In this document: one piece after another, positions 44,829 through 53,129 of the stretch | Layout: every line of letters starts with the position of its first letter | How positions within the stretch are numbered: the stretch's first letter is position 1 | Assembly: GCA_903938815.1 (NCBI GenBank) | Contig: CAJAES010000034.1 | Span: 62,001 to 126,000 of the forward strand | Length of the DNA: 64,000 nucleotides | Reading direction: 5' to 3' | Source of the DNA: an uncultured beta proteobacterium | Lineage (GTDB): Bacteria; Pseudomonadota; Gammaproteobacteria; Burkholderiales; Burkholderiaceae_C | Made by a program: the position numbers and the translations under genes | Notes under the pieces: model-generated | What the model was told of the DNA's origin: nothing | Database searches by the model: none | What the model saw: only the letters and a program-made list of their open reading frames with translations

Positions 44829-44963
44829 GGCGGGGCTTCGGGCGTTGACGGCAGTTCCTCGATATCGGCAGAGGGTGGCCACCGCTTGAGGACGCGGCTC
44901 GCCGCGAGCGGGCTCCGCAGGTGCCGCAGGTGCCGCAGCAGGGCTGCCGCAGCCGCCAGGCCG

Positions 44964-45545
44964 TCAGGGCCGCTGAGCCAGCTCGCGGTGCAGCCAGGCC
45001 CGGGCGATGGCCCAGTCGCGCTTCACGGTCGCGGGCGACACGCCCAGCGCCTCGGCCACTTCCTCGTTCTCCAGGCCGCCGAAGAATCGCAGCTCCACCA
45101 CCTTCGCGGCGCGTGGGTCCACGGCCTCGAAAGCCAGCAGGGCCTCGTGCACCGCCACCAGGTCGCGGTCCACCGGGCCGGCGATCTGCTCCAGGCCCGA
45201 CATCGTCACGGCCACCATCTCGGCATCGCGCTTGGCGGCGCGACGGGCGAGTTCGTGGTTCACGAGGATGCGCCGCATCATGGTCGAGCACACGGCCAGG
45301 AAGTGGCTGCGGTTCTTCCACTGCGTGCGCGTCTGCTCGGCCATGCGGAACCACGCCTCGTGCGCCAGCGCCGTGGCGCTCAGCGTGTGGGAGGGGTTCT
45401 CGCGCCGCAGGTGGTTGCGCGCCATGCGCCGCAACTCGTCGTAGAGCAGCGCGAACAGCCGCTCGCCCGCCTCGGGCGAGGGCGTCTCGAACTGCGCCAG
45501 CCACTGGGTGATGGCGCCGGGATCCGGGGCGGTTTCGGCATGCAT
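44964..45545 (-). CDS. ECF-like RNA polymerase sigma factor 2 (kinase-associated class)
   Basis: Sigma-70-like factor of about 193 aa with the marks of the ECF_sub/TIGR02999-like class: FALLYDELRRMARNHLRREN, LSATALAHEAWFRMAEQTRT, HFLAVCSTMMRRILVNHELA and ELRFFGGLENEEVAEALGVS. This class usually lacks a membrane anti-sigma and is often encoded near Hanks-type Ser/Thr kinases, as here (kinase at 46750). Start ATG 45545 is chosen; ATG 45566 is possible. It is divergent from the lipoprotein gene at 45670, whose upstream region holds the shared motif described separately. Confidence 0.9.
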   Translation of the reverse strand: MHAETAPDPGAITQWLAQFETPSPEAGERLFALLYDELRRMARNHLRRENPSHTLSATALAHEAWFRMAEQTRTQWKNRSHFLAVCSTMMRRILVNHELARRAAKRDAEMVAVTMSGLEQIAGPVDRDLVAVHEALLAFEAVDPRAAKVVELRFFGGLENEEVAEALGVSPATVKRDWAIARAWLHRELAQRP

Positions 45546-45622
45546 GAATCCATTGTGGGCCGGCATCGGCGCCGGACCCGTGAAGCAGATCACGCCTTGC
45601 GTGAGCCATCACGGCCCTTTCC

Positions 45623-45640
45623 CCGGCGTAAGCCACTGAA
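45623..45640 (+). promoter_or_regulatory. Shared 18-bp motif upstream of lipoprotein 1
   Basis: CCGGCGTAAGCCACTGAA ends 29 bp before the lipoprotein ATG. The same motif with one change lies upstream of the second lipoprotein gene (49522-49539). A CCCTTTCC block precedes both, at different spacing. Likely a promoter or operator element, perhaps read by the adjacent ECF-like sigma factor. Confidence 0.55.
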
Positions 45641-45669
45641 GCCCCTTGATCCGGGGGGCACCAACAGGG

Positions 45670-46707
45670 ATGAAGAACATGTTCAGGGCTTGGCAGAAGA
45701 CGCGCCGACTGGCGCTGGTGACGGGGCTGGCGGTGCTCCTGGCGGCCTGCGGTGGCGGTGACGACGACACGGGCGGCACGACGCCGCCGCCGGTGGCCAA
45801 GGCCACCATCACGGGCGTCGCCGCTGTCGGCGCGGCGATCCCGAACGCGGTCGTGACCGGCATCAACGTGCGGGGCGAGACCATCACCGCCACGACGGGC
45901 GCAGACGGCAGCTACTCGATCGACATCCCCGAAGGCGCGCCCTACGCGCTGAAGGTGACCGATGCCGCGGGCAACACCTGGTACAGCTACGCGCCGGCCG
46001 CGGGCCGCGCCAACCTGACGCCGCTGACCACCCTGGCACTGTCGCAGGCCTGGGGCAACAAGCCGCTGGCCGACCTGGCTGCCGCATGGGCCGCCAACGC
46101 GCCCACGGCCGATCAGGTGCTGGCCGCAGCCGCCACCGTGAACGCCAACCTGCAGGCGGTGATGCGCAATGCGGGCGTGGACCCGGCGTCCACCAACATC
46201 TTCACGCAGACCTTCAGCGCCAACGGCCAGGGCCTGGACGCGGTGCTCGACGCGATGCGCGTGAGCTTCAGCTGCAATGCCGGCGCCTGCACGCAGACCA
46301 TCAACTCGCCCGGTGGCGACGTGCTGATCACGTGGAACGGCAACATCTCCACGGTCGGCTTCACCATCAGCTGGAGCGGCGGCGCTTCGGGCGGCGGCGG
46401 CCAGATCGACGTCAACCTGGGCGCCTGCGCTCCGAACCCGACGCCTGGCACCTACTCGATGATCGTGCAGACGACCGTCGCGGGCCTGGGTGGCGTGCCG
46501 ATCCCCGAGATCTGCGTCAACGGGCTGCCCGGCAAACCCGCCAGCCAGAGCGATTTCTGCGGCAGCGGCGATGTCAACTCGGCCCTGCCCCCGGGCGTGA
46601 CCATCACCGAGTGCAGCTTCGTCGATCCGGTCGGCACCATCAGCGCCCGCATCACGAGCCCGATCACGCTGGACTACACCGTGAAGTACACCTTCGTGCT
46701 GCGCTGA
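45670..46707 (+). CDS. Predicted lipoprotein 1, secreted
   Basis: Protein of 345 aa with a lipoprotein signal (LALVTGLAVLLAACGGGDDD), the lipid-bearing Cys being followed by GGGDDDTGG. The N-terminal third after it looks like a carboxypeptidase-regulatory-type beta-sandwich (ITGVAAVGAAIPNAVVTGIN, then ETITATTGADGSYSI). The rest is not recognised. Cysteines pair plausibly in the C-terminal half. ATG 45670 is preferred to an in-frame TTG at 45646. It is divergent from the ECF-like sigma gene and shares its upstream motif with lipoprotein 2. Confidence 0.8.
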   Translation: MKNMFRAWQKTRRLALVTGLAVLLAACGGGDDDTGGTTPPPVAKATITGVAAVGAAIPNAVVTGINVRGETITATTGADGSYSIDIPEGAPYALKVTDAAGNTWYSYAPAAGRANLTPLTTLALSQAWGNKPLADLAAAWAANAPTADQVLAAAATVNANLQAVMRNAGVDPASTNIFTQTFSANGQGLDAVLDAMRVSFSCNAGACTQTINSPGGDVLITWNGNISTVGFTISWSGGASGGGGQIDVNLGACAPNPTPGTYSMIVQTTVAGLGGVPIPEICVNGLPGKPASQSDFCGSGDVNSALPPGVTITECSFVDPVGTISARITSPITLDYTVKYTFVLR

Positions 46708-46749
46708 ACGCGCGCCCCGGGGTCGGCAGGCTCGGCTAGATTCACAGCC

Positions 46750-49503
46750 ATGACCGACCCAAGCTCCGCACCGCGCCCCGACTGGGCCGCGGTGCGTTCA
46801 CTTTTCGACGCCGTCGCCTCGCTCCCCGCCGACCGCCGCGAGGCCGTGCTGGCCGATCCCTCGCTCGACACGTCCGTGGTGGCCGAGGTGCGCTCGCTGC
46901 TCGGCCATGCCGAGGAGGAATCCGCGTTCCTCGAGGAAGGCGCGGTGCCGCCGGCGGTGCCTGAGGCGCCGCCGGCCGGGCGCGAAGGCCAGCGCCTGGG
47001 TGCCTGGCGCATCGTCTCGCTGCTGGGCAGCGGCGGCATGGGCGAGGTATGGCTGGCCCGGCGCGACGATGGCGCCTACGCCGGCGAGGCCGCCGTGAAG
47101 CTGCTCAAGCGCGGCATGGATTCCGAAGCGGTGCTGGGCCGCTTCGCGCTCGAGCAGCAGGCGCTGGCTCGCCTGTCGCACCCGCACATCGCACGCCTGC
47201 TGGACGCCGGCCGCAGCGCCGACGGCCTGCCCTACTTCGTGATGGAGCGAGTGCACGGTCGCCCCATCGACGAGGCCTGCGCCGGCCTGCCGCTCGAGGC
47301 GCGCCTGCAGCGCTTCCTGCAACTCGCCGACGCCGTGGCGCACGCGCACCGCCATCTGCTCGTGCACCGCGACCTGAAGCCCGGCAACGTCCTGGTGGAC
47401 GACGAGGGGCAGGTCAAGCTGCTGGACTTCGGCATCGCCAAGGCCCTGGACCCGCAGGACGCCGACTCCGGCGCCACGCAGGCCGGCCAGCGCGCCTTCA
47501 CGCCGCAGTACGCCAGCCCCGAGCAGGTTCGCGGCGAGCCGGTGACCACGGCCACCGACCTCTACAGCCTGGGCGTGCTGCTGTACGTCATGCTGACAGG
47601 GCAGCGCCCCTACGGCCGCGAGGCCACCAGCGCCATCGAGGCCGCCCGCGCGGTGCTGGAGGAGGACCCCACCCGCCCCAGCAGCCTGAGCCCTGGCCCC
47701 CACATGCCCGCCGGCTGGCTGGCCACGCGGCGCCGGCTGCAGGGCGACCTCGACAACATCCTGCTGAAGACCCTGGAAAAGCCTGTCGAGCGGCGCTATG
47801 TCAGCGTCGATGCGCTCGCGGCGGACGTGCGCGCCTACCTCGGCGGCTACCCCGTGAGCGCACAGCCCGCGAGCTGGCTCTACCGTTCCCGCAAGTTCGT
47901 GGGCCGCAACCGGGTGGCCGTGGCCGCGGGGGTCCTGGCGGCGGCGGCGCTGGTCGGCGGCACGGCGGTGTCGCTCTGGCAGGCCCATCTGGCCGAGCGT
48001 CGTTTCCAGGACGTGCACCAGTTCGCGCGCACGATGCTCTTCGATGTCGACAAGGCCCTGCGCGACGGCCCCACGGCGGGCCGCGAGAAGCTGGTGCAGA
48101 CATCGCTGCAGTACCTGGACCGCCTGTCGTCGGAGCGCATCCGCGATGCCGCGCTGCTGAGCGATCTGGCCGAGGCCTACGAGCGCGTGGGCGACATCCA
48201 GGGCAACACCATGCAGTCCAACCTCGGGCGCCCGAAGGACGCGGCGCAGAGCTTCGCGAAGGCGCAGCAGCTGCGCCTGGCCCTGGCCGCGCGCGCTCCG
48301 AAGGACCTCAGGAACGTGGCGGGCCTGCTGGCCGTCAGCGAGCGAATGGGCGACAACGCGCGCAGCCTCGGAGACCTGCCCGCCGCCGCGCTGCACTACC
48401 GCCAGGCCGCCGACAGCGCGGCCGTGATCGCGGCCGCCAAGGCCGACGACCCGGTGGCGCAGATGAAGCGCATCGAGAGCGAGCGCTACCTGGCGTCCAT
48501 CTACTACTGGCCCGGCAACCGCAGCCTGGGCGACTACGCCCGGGCGCGCCCCGCCATCGAGGCGCTGGCGAAGGATCTCGAGGCGCTGGAGCGCCGGTTC
48601 CCCGACTCGATGGTGATTCCCGAAGGCGCCAACGGCCTGCTGAACCAGCTGTCCGACTTCCAGCGCCTGGGTGGCGACTACGCGGCCGCGCTGGCCACCA
48701 TGCGCCGCAGCCAGCGCGTGGTGGACCGTCTCACCGCCGCGCAGCCGGACAACCCCGTCTGGAAGCGCTGGGCCTACCTGACCCAGGGCCGCCTGGCCGA
48801 TGCCTTGATCGACACCGGCGCGATCGACGAGGGAGTGGCGCTGTGGGAGCGCTCCATCGCGCTGCGCGAGTCCGTGGCGCAGCAGGACCCGAACAACGAG
48901 CGCGCGCAGCGCAACGTCGCCAACGGCTACGGCCCGCTGGCCGAACAGCTGTACCAGGCGGGCCGCCACGATGCGGCGCTGCTCTGGTACGAGCGCGAGA
49001 ACGCGCTGCTGCGGCGCCTGCGCGATCGCTTCCCGCAGGTTGGCGCGCTCAAGCCGCGGCTTCTGGAGTCCGAGCGAGACCACGCGCTGGCCTTGGCGCT
49101 CGTGGGCCGCCAAGCCGAGGCCGTGACGCGCATGCGGGCGCTCGGCACCGCCCCGGGCGAGGACGCCGACGACCCCGAGGGGTCCGCCAAGTTCAGGCTC
49201 GTCCGCGCCCGCGTTCTGCTGGGCGCCGCCGTCCCGGCAGCCGAACGCGAGAGCCTGATCGCCCAGGGCCGCGAGGCCGTGGCGGTGCTGGCCGCAGCCG
49301 CCGGCCGCGAGCCCTTCAACGTGACGCTGGCCCGCGAGGCCGCGCTGGCCACCTGGCACTTCGGCCGCTCGGCCGCCGATTGCGCCCTGCAGCGCCAGGC
49401 CGCCGCCAGCCTGGCCGACCAGAACCGGCGTAGCGTGCTGCCCCGACCGCTGGCGCCCCAGGCCCTGCAGGCCACCGCCGAAGCGGCGCGCTGCAACGGG
49501 TGA
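46750..49503 (+). CDS. Hanks-type serine/threonine protein kinase with C-terminal repeat region
   Basis: Membrane kinase of 917 aa. A short helical lead (DWAAVRSLFDAVASLPADRR) precedes the kinase domain at about 86-345: glycine loop LLGSGGMGEVW (91-101), Lys117, HRDLKPGNVLV (206-216), DFG (226-228) and ASPEQVRGEPVTTATDLYSLG. All catalytic residues look intact. One membrane helix lies near 392-412, then a long alpha-helical TPR-like part of about 500 residues, probably periplasmic. Such kinases often occur with the sigma class at 44964. It lies 42 bp after lipoprotein 1. Confidence 0.93.
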   Translation: MTDPSSAPRPDWAAVRSLFDAVASLPADRREAVLADPSLDTSVVAEVRSLLGHAEEESAFLEEGAVPPAVPEAPPAGREGQRLGAWRIVSLLGSGGMGEVWLARRDDGAYAGEAAVKLLKRGMDSEAVLGRFALEQQALARLSHPHIARLLDAGRSADGLPYFVMERVHGRPIDEACAGLPLEARLQRFLQLADAVAHAHRHLLVHRDLKPGNVLVDDEGQVKLLDFGIAKALDPQDADSGATQAGQRAFTPQYASPEQVRGEPVTTATDLYSLGVLLYVMLTGQRPYGREATSAIEAARAVLEEDPTRPSSLSPGPHMPAGWLATRRRLQGDLDNILLKTLEKPVERRYVSVDALAADVRAYLGGYPVSAQPASWLYRSRKFVGRNRVAVAAGVLAAAALVGGTAVSLWQAHLAERRFQDVHQFARTMLFDVDKALRDGPTAGREKLVQTSLQYLDRLSSERIRDAALLSDLAEAYERVGDIQGNTMQSNLGRPKDAAQSFAKAQQLRLALAARAPKDLRNVAGLLAVSERMGDNARSLGDLPAAALHYRQAADSAAVIAAAKADDPVAQMKRIESERYLASIYYWPGNRSLGDYARARPAIEALAKDLEALERRFPDSMVIPEGANGLLNQLSDFQRLGGDYAAALATMRRSQRVVDRLTAAQPDNPVWKRWAYLTQGRLADALIDTGAIDEGVALWERSIALRESVAQQDPNNERAQRNVANGYGPLAEQLYQAGRHDAALLWYERENALLRRLRDRFPQVGALKPRLLESERDHALALALVGRQAEAVTRMRALGTAPGEDADDPEGSAKFRLVRARVLLGAAVPAAERESLIAQGREAVAVLAAAAGREPFNVTLAREAALATWHFGRSAADCALQRQAAASLADQNRRSVLPRPLAPQALQATAEAARCNG

Positions 49504-49521
49504 TCCCTTTCCGGTCGGGTT

Positions 49522-49539
49522 CCGGCGTAAGCCAGTGAA
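49522..49539 (+). promoter_or_regulatory. Shared 18-bp motif upstream of lipoprotein 2
   Basis: CCGGCGTAAGCCAGTGAA, identical to the 45623-45640 motif except for one base, ends 20 bp before the lipoprotein 2 ATG and begins 18 bp after the kinase stop. Confidence 0.55.
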
Positions 49540-49559
49540 CCCAACCGAGGAGGCTCCCG

Positions 49560-50066
49560 ATGAACCGCAACAAGACTCTCTTGGCCAGCCTGCTGGCCGC
49601 CCTGATGCTCTCCGCCTGCGGCGGTGGTGGCGATGACGACGAGACACCGGTCGACCCCGGCGCTGGCGGCGGCGGCGGTGGTGCCGTCACGCTGACCTGC
49701 AACACGGCAGGCTATGTGGCCGGCGCCGTGGCCGTGCCCACGGCGACCGAGCTGGCGGCCTATGCGGGAACGTTCAATGGCGCCGAGGGTAGATTCGACG
49801 ACAGCTTCGCCTTCGTGAAGTCAGGCGATGCGACGCTGGTTCTCAACGCCGACGGTACGCTGACCTACAAGGGCACGGCCTACACGGCCACTTCGTTCTG
49901 CCTGGACAAGGTGGCCAGCCCGACCTACGGGCGCATCCTGTACGTCGAGGTCGGTCTCGGCAAGTTCGACATGGCCACGGCGCCGGCCAGCGCCGACCTG
50001 GGCCAGGCCTGGGGCGTGTCGCCGGTCGACGGCACCACGATCTTCCGCCAGGGCCTCAAGCCCTGA
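49560..50066 (+). CDS. Predicted lipoprotein 2, secreted
   Basis: Protein of 168 aa with lipoprotein signal (TLLASLLAALMLSACGGGGD), then an acidic and glycine-rich linker (DDDETPVDPGAGGGGGG) and a domain of about 125 residues I do not recognise ([40 protein letters not shown]). Two cysteines could form a disulfide. A GAGGAGG ribosome site precedes the ATG. The CGGGG..DDD start resembles lipoprotein 1. The last 11 bp overlap the convergent M20 hydrolase gene. Confidence 0.8.
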   Translation: MNRNKTLLASLLAALMLSACGGGGDDDETPVDPGAGGGGGGAVTLTCNTAGYVAGAVAVPTATELAAYAGTFNGAEGRFDDSFAFVKSGDATLVLNADGTLTYKGTAYTATSFCLDKVASPTYGRILYVEVGLGKFDMATAPASADLGQAWGVSPVDGTTIFRQGLKP

Positions 50067-51366
50067 GCAGGTCCAGCAGCGTGCGCGCCACCACCTTCGT
50101 GGCGCGCCGCAGGTCCTCGAGCACCAGGTGCTCGTCGGCCCGCTTGGCATTGCTCTCGCGCACCGTGCGGGGCCCGGCGCCGTAGATGGCGGCCGGCACG
50201 CCGTGCGCGCCGAAGAGGCGCACGTCGGTGTACAGCGGCGTGCCGCTGGTGGGGATGGGCTCGCCGAACACGGCCTGCCCGTGCCGCTGCAGCGCCTGCA
50301 CGAGCGGCGCGTTGCGCTGGTCGGGCTTCCACGCCTCGGCCAGCAGCAGCCGCCTGATCTCCACCGTGACGCCCGCCCGCGTGGCGGCGGCATCCTGGAT
50401 CACGCGGCGGATCTCGGCCTCCACCTCCACCGGGTTCTCCTCGGGGATCATGCGGCGGTCCAGGCGCAGCACCACCTTGCCGGGCACGACGTTGGTGTTG
50501 GTGCCGCCTTCGATGCGGCCCACGTTCAGGTACGGGTGCGTGATGCCCTCCACGCCGGAGCGGACCTGCCTGTAGCGCTCGTTCTGCGCATACAGCGCGT
50601 TCAGGATGGCCACGGCGCCCTGCAGCGCGTCGACGCCGGTGTCCGGGATGGCCGCGTGCGCCATCACGCCGTGCACGGTCACCTCCATCTGCAGGCAGCC
50701 GTTGTGCGCCGTCACCACCTGGTAGCTGAAGCCTGCGGCCAGCAGGAAGTCGGGTTTCGTCAGGCCCTTCTCGAGCAGCCATCGGGGGCCGAGGTCGCCG
50801 CCGAATTCCTCGTCGTAGGTGAAGATCAGCTCCACGCCGCCCTTCAGCGGCACGCCCAGCGATTCGAGCGCGCGCACGGCGTAGGTGTAGCTCGCGAAGT
50901 CGCTCTTGCTCACCGCGGCGGCGCGGCCGTAGAGCCGGCCGTCCACGACCTCGCCGCCGAACGGGTCGTGCGACCAGCCTTCGCCGGGCGGCACCACATC
51001 GCCGTGCGCGTTCAGCGCGATCACCGGGCCGCCGTTGCCGTTGTCGTTGCCAGCGTCGTTGCCGCCGACGTTGCCGCCGACGTTGCCGTAACGGCGGCGC
51101 ACGATCAGGTTGGTCAACGACTGCAGGCCGTAGTCGTGCACGGCCTGCGCGGGCACGGGGTGGGCTTCGGCGGTCAGGCCCATGTCCTGCAGCAGGGCTG
51201 CGGTGCGCTCGGCGTGCGGCGCGTTGTCGCCCGGCGGCGTGGGCGTGGGCACGCGCACCAGTTCCTGCAGGAAGCGCACTTCCTCGTCGAAGTGGGCGTC
51301 GATCCAGGCGTCCAGGCTGGCGTAGGCGGCAGCGAGCATGTTGTCGTCGGTGGTGGCGTGGTTCAT
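50056..51366 (-). CDS. M20-family metallohydrolase (ArgE/DapE-like) in the purine locus
   Basis: Zinc hydrolase of 436 aa. Metal-site regions include LNAHGDVVPPGEGWSHDPFG, the catalytic TYDEEFGGDLGP and the dimerisation-domain segment MAHAAIPDTGVDALQG. ATG 51366 overlaps the stop of the allantoate enzyme gene (ATGA), making it the last gene of the puuE operon, so a ureido or amide substrate of the allantoin pathway is likely but unproven. Odd: a Gly/Asn-rich insert (NVGGNVGGNDAGNDNGNGG) interrupts the fold near residue 96. Confidence 0.85.
   Translation of the reverse strand: MNHATTDDNMLAAAYASLDAWIDAHFDEEVRFLQELVRVPTPTPPGDNAPHAERTAALLQDMGLTAEAHPVPAQAVHDYGLQSLTNLIVRRRYGNVGGNVGGNDAGNDNGNGGPVIALNAHGDVVPPGEGWSHDPFGGEVVDGRLYGRAAAVSKSDFASYTYAVRALESLGVPLKGGVELIFTYDEEFGGDLGPRWLLEKGLTKPDFLLAAGFSYQVVTAHNGCLQMEVTVHGVMAHAAIPDTGVDALQGAVAILNALYAQNERYRQVRSGVEGITHPYLNVGRIEGGTNTNVVPGKVVLRLDRRMIPEENPVEVEAEIRRVIQDAAATRAGVTVEIRRLLLAEAWKPDQRNAPLVQALQRHGQAVFGEPIPTSGTPLYTDVRLFGAHGVPAAIYGAGPRTVRESNAKRADEHLVLEDLRRATKVVARTLLDLLRA
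51031..51090. repeat. GC-rich microsatellite coding for the Gly/Asn insert
   Basis: Degenerate tandem units of 6 and 12 bp built on GTTGCC and GCCGCCGACGTT lie inside the M20 hydrolase gene. All units keep the reading frame, so the insert may vary in length between strains. Confidence 0.7.
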
Positions 51367-53129
51367 CGGAGGTGTTCGATCAGGTGCTGGAAGGCGCGCA
51401 CGCACAGTTCGGTGTCGTCGGTGGTGACGGCTTCCAGCGGGTTGTGGCTGATGCCGGCGTTCAGGCCGCGCATGAAGAGCATGGCCTGCGGCATGAGTTC
51501 GTGCAGCTTCATCGCGTCGTGGCCCGCGCCGCTGGGCATCCGGAAGACCGGCAACCCGAGCGATTCGACCGCCGCTTCCCAGCGGGCCTGCCACTGCGGG
51601 TGGCTCGGCGCGGCGGCGGCGCGCATGGTTTCTTCCAGCGTCAGCGTGACGCCGCGTCGCGCGGCGATGTCGCGCGCCTCGGCGAGCACGGCGTCGACCA
51701 GCGCGTCGCGTGCCGGGTCGGTGGTGGCGCGCAGGTCCAGGCTGAACCGGCAGCGGCCGGGCACGACGTTGATCGAGCCGCCCGGCACCTCGAGCAGGCC
51801 CACGGTGCCCACGACATCGGGCACCGCGCCGGCGCTGCGTTCGACGGCCAGGATCAGCTCCGCCACCGCGGCTGCGGCGTCGCGCCGCTGGCCCATGGGC
51901 GTGGTGCCGGCGTGGCTGGCCATGCCAGTCATCTCGCCGACGAAGCGGCGCCCGCCGTTGATGGACGTGACGACGCCCAGCGGCAGGTCGAGCGAGTTGA
52001 GCACCGGGCCCTGTTCGATGTGCACCTCGACGAAGCCCAGGTAGCGCGCCGGGTCGCGCTTCAGCGCGGGGATCGCGGCGATGTCCAGGCCCGCATGCTG
52101 CAGGGCCGTGCGCATCGTGATGCCGTCGGCGTCCTGCTGGTCGAGCCAGGCGGGGTCGAAGGCGCCGAGCAGCGCACCCGAGCCCAGGAAGGTGGCCTTG
52201 TAGCGCTGGCCTTCCTCTTCCGAGAAGCCGATGACCTCGATGCCGTGCGCCAGGCGGCGGCCCGCCCGGTGCAGCTCGCGCACGCAGGCCATGGGCACGA
52301 GGATGCCCAGCCGCCCGTCGTAGCGGCCGCCGTTGCGCACGGTGTCGTAGTGGCTGCCGGTCAGCAGGCGCGGCGCCTGCGGGTCGGCGCCGTGGTAGAT
52401 GCCCACGACGTTGCCCACGGCGTCGAGCGAGACTTCGTCGAAGCCGCAGTCGTGCATCCAGGCCTGCAACTGCGCGGCGCAGGCGCGGTGCGCGTCGGTG
52501 AGGTAGGTCACCGTGAGCTGGCCTTGCTCCTTGTAGCCGGGGTCGCTGTGCACGGACAGCGCCTCGGCCCAGTCCCAGACCTGTTCACCCATCGCCGGCG
52601 AGACGCCGAACTTGTCGTTCAGCCGGATCTGCGCGATGCGGTGGATGTGCCGCAGGCACTCGGCGAACTCGAAGTCGGGGTGGTTGGCCAGGCGCCGCGT
52701 GAAGCTGGCGATGATCTCGGCGCGAGGCAGGCCAGTACCGCGCGGCCCGCGCACCGCCAAAATGAACGGCCAGCCGAACTTGGCGTTGTAGTCGGCATTG
52801 AGCTGCTGCAGCCGGGCGAACTCCCCGGGCGTGCAGTCGGTCAGCCCGGCGCGGCCCTGCTCGTTCGTGGATTCGGCCGTGAGGGTGCGGCTCACCATGG
52901 CCTTGCCGGCCAGTTCCGGGTGGGCGCGGATGAGCGCGAGCTGATCTTCGCGCGCGGCCTCGCGCACGGCCGAGGCGAGCGCGTGCTGCAGCCGCGCCAG
53001 CGACACAAAGGGCCGGTGCGCCGCGGCGCGTTCGGCCACCCAGGGCGAATGTTCGTAGGTGCCGTCCAGCAGCCGCGTGAACTCGGCGGGCGTGGCGGTG
53101 TTGAGCTGTTCGAGCGTGAGCATGCTCAT
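51363..53129 (-). CDS. Fused OHCU decarboxylase / allantoate amidohydrolase
   Basis: Bifunctional enzyme of 588 aa. Residues 1 to about 170 are OHCU decarboxylase (UraD type: YEHSPWVAERA, RAHPELAGK with His70, STNEQGRAGL, FGWPFILAVRG), giving S-allantoin. Residues from about 175 are allantoate amidohydrolase of the AllC/M20 type (LLTGSHYDTVRNGGRYDGRL, GFSEEEGQRY, EVHIEQGPVLN, SGAGHDAMKLH). These two steps flank allantoinase, encoded just upstream, so one operon covers three consecutive reactions. ATG 53129 overlaps the puuE stop by 4 bp and its own stop overlaps the M20 gene. Confidence 0.94.
   Translation of the reverse strand: MSMLTLEQLNTATPAEFTRLLDGTYEHSPWVAERAAAHRPFVSLARLQHALASAVREAAREDQLALIRAHPELAGKAMVSRTLTAESTNEQGRAGLTDCTPGEFARLQQLNADYNAKFGWPFILAVRGPRGTGLPRAEIIASFTRRLANHPDFEFAECLRHIHRIAQIRLNDKFGVSPAMGEQVWDWAEALSVHSDPGYKEQGQLTVTYLTDAHRACAAQLQAWMHDCGFDEVSLDAVGNVVGIYHGADPQAPRLLTGSHYDTVRNGGRYDGRLGILVPMACVRELHRAGRRLAHGIEVIGFSEEEGQRYKATFLGSGALLGAFDPAWLDQQDADGITMRTALQHAGLDIAAIPALKRDPARYLGFVEVHIEQGPVLNSLDLPLGVVTSINGGRRFVGEMTGMASHAGTTPMGQRRDAAAAVAELILAVERSAGAVPDVVGTVGLLEVPGGSINVVPGRCRFSLDLRATTDPARDALVDAVLAEARDIAARRGVTLTLEETMRAAAAPSHPQWQARWEAAVESLGLPVFRMPSGAGHDAMKLHELMPQAMLFMRGLNAGISHNPLEAVTTDDTELCVRAFQHLIEHLR

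Noticed and set aside
44884..44963. CAGGTGCCG and related GC repeats between the YjfB-like and sigma genes as regulatory sites.
   Set aside because: Only two exact copies in very GC-rich sequence; no palindrome or spacing that supports a binding site.
45646..45669. TTG start adding eight residues to lipoprotein 1.
   Set aside because: ATG 45670 gives a normal lipoprotein signal; TTG has no better ribosome site.
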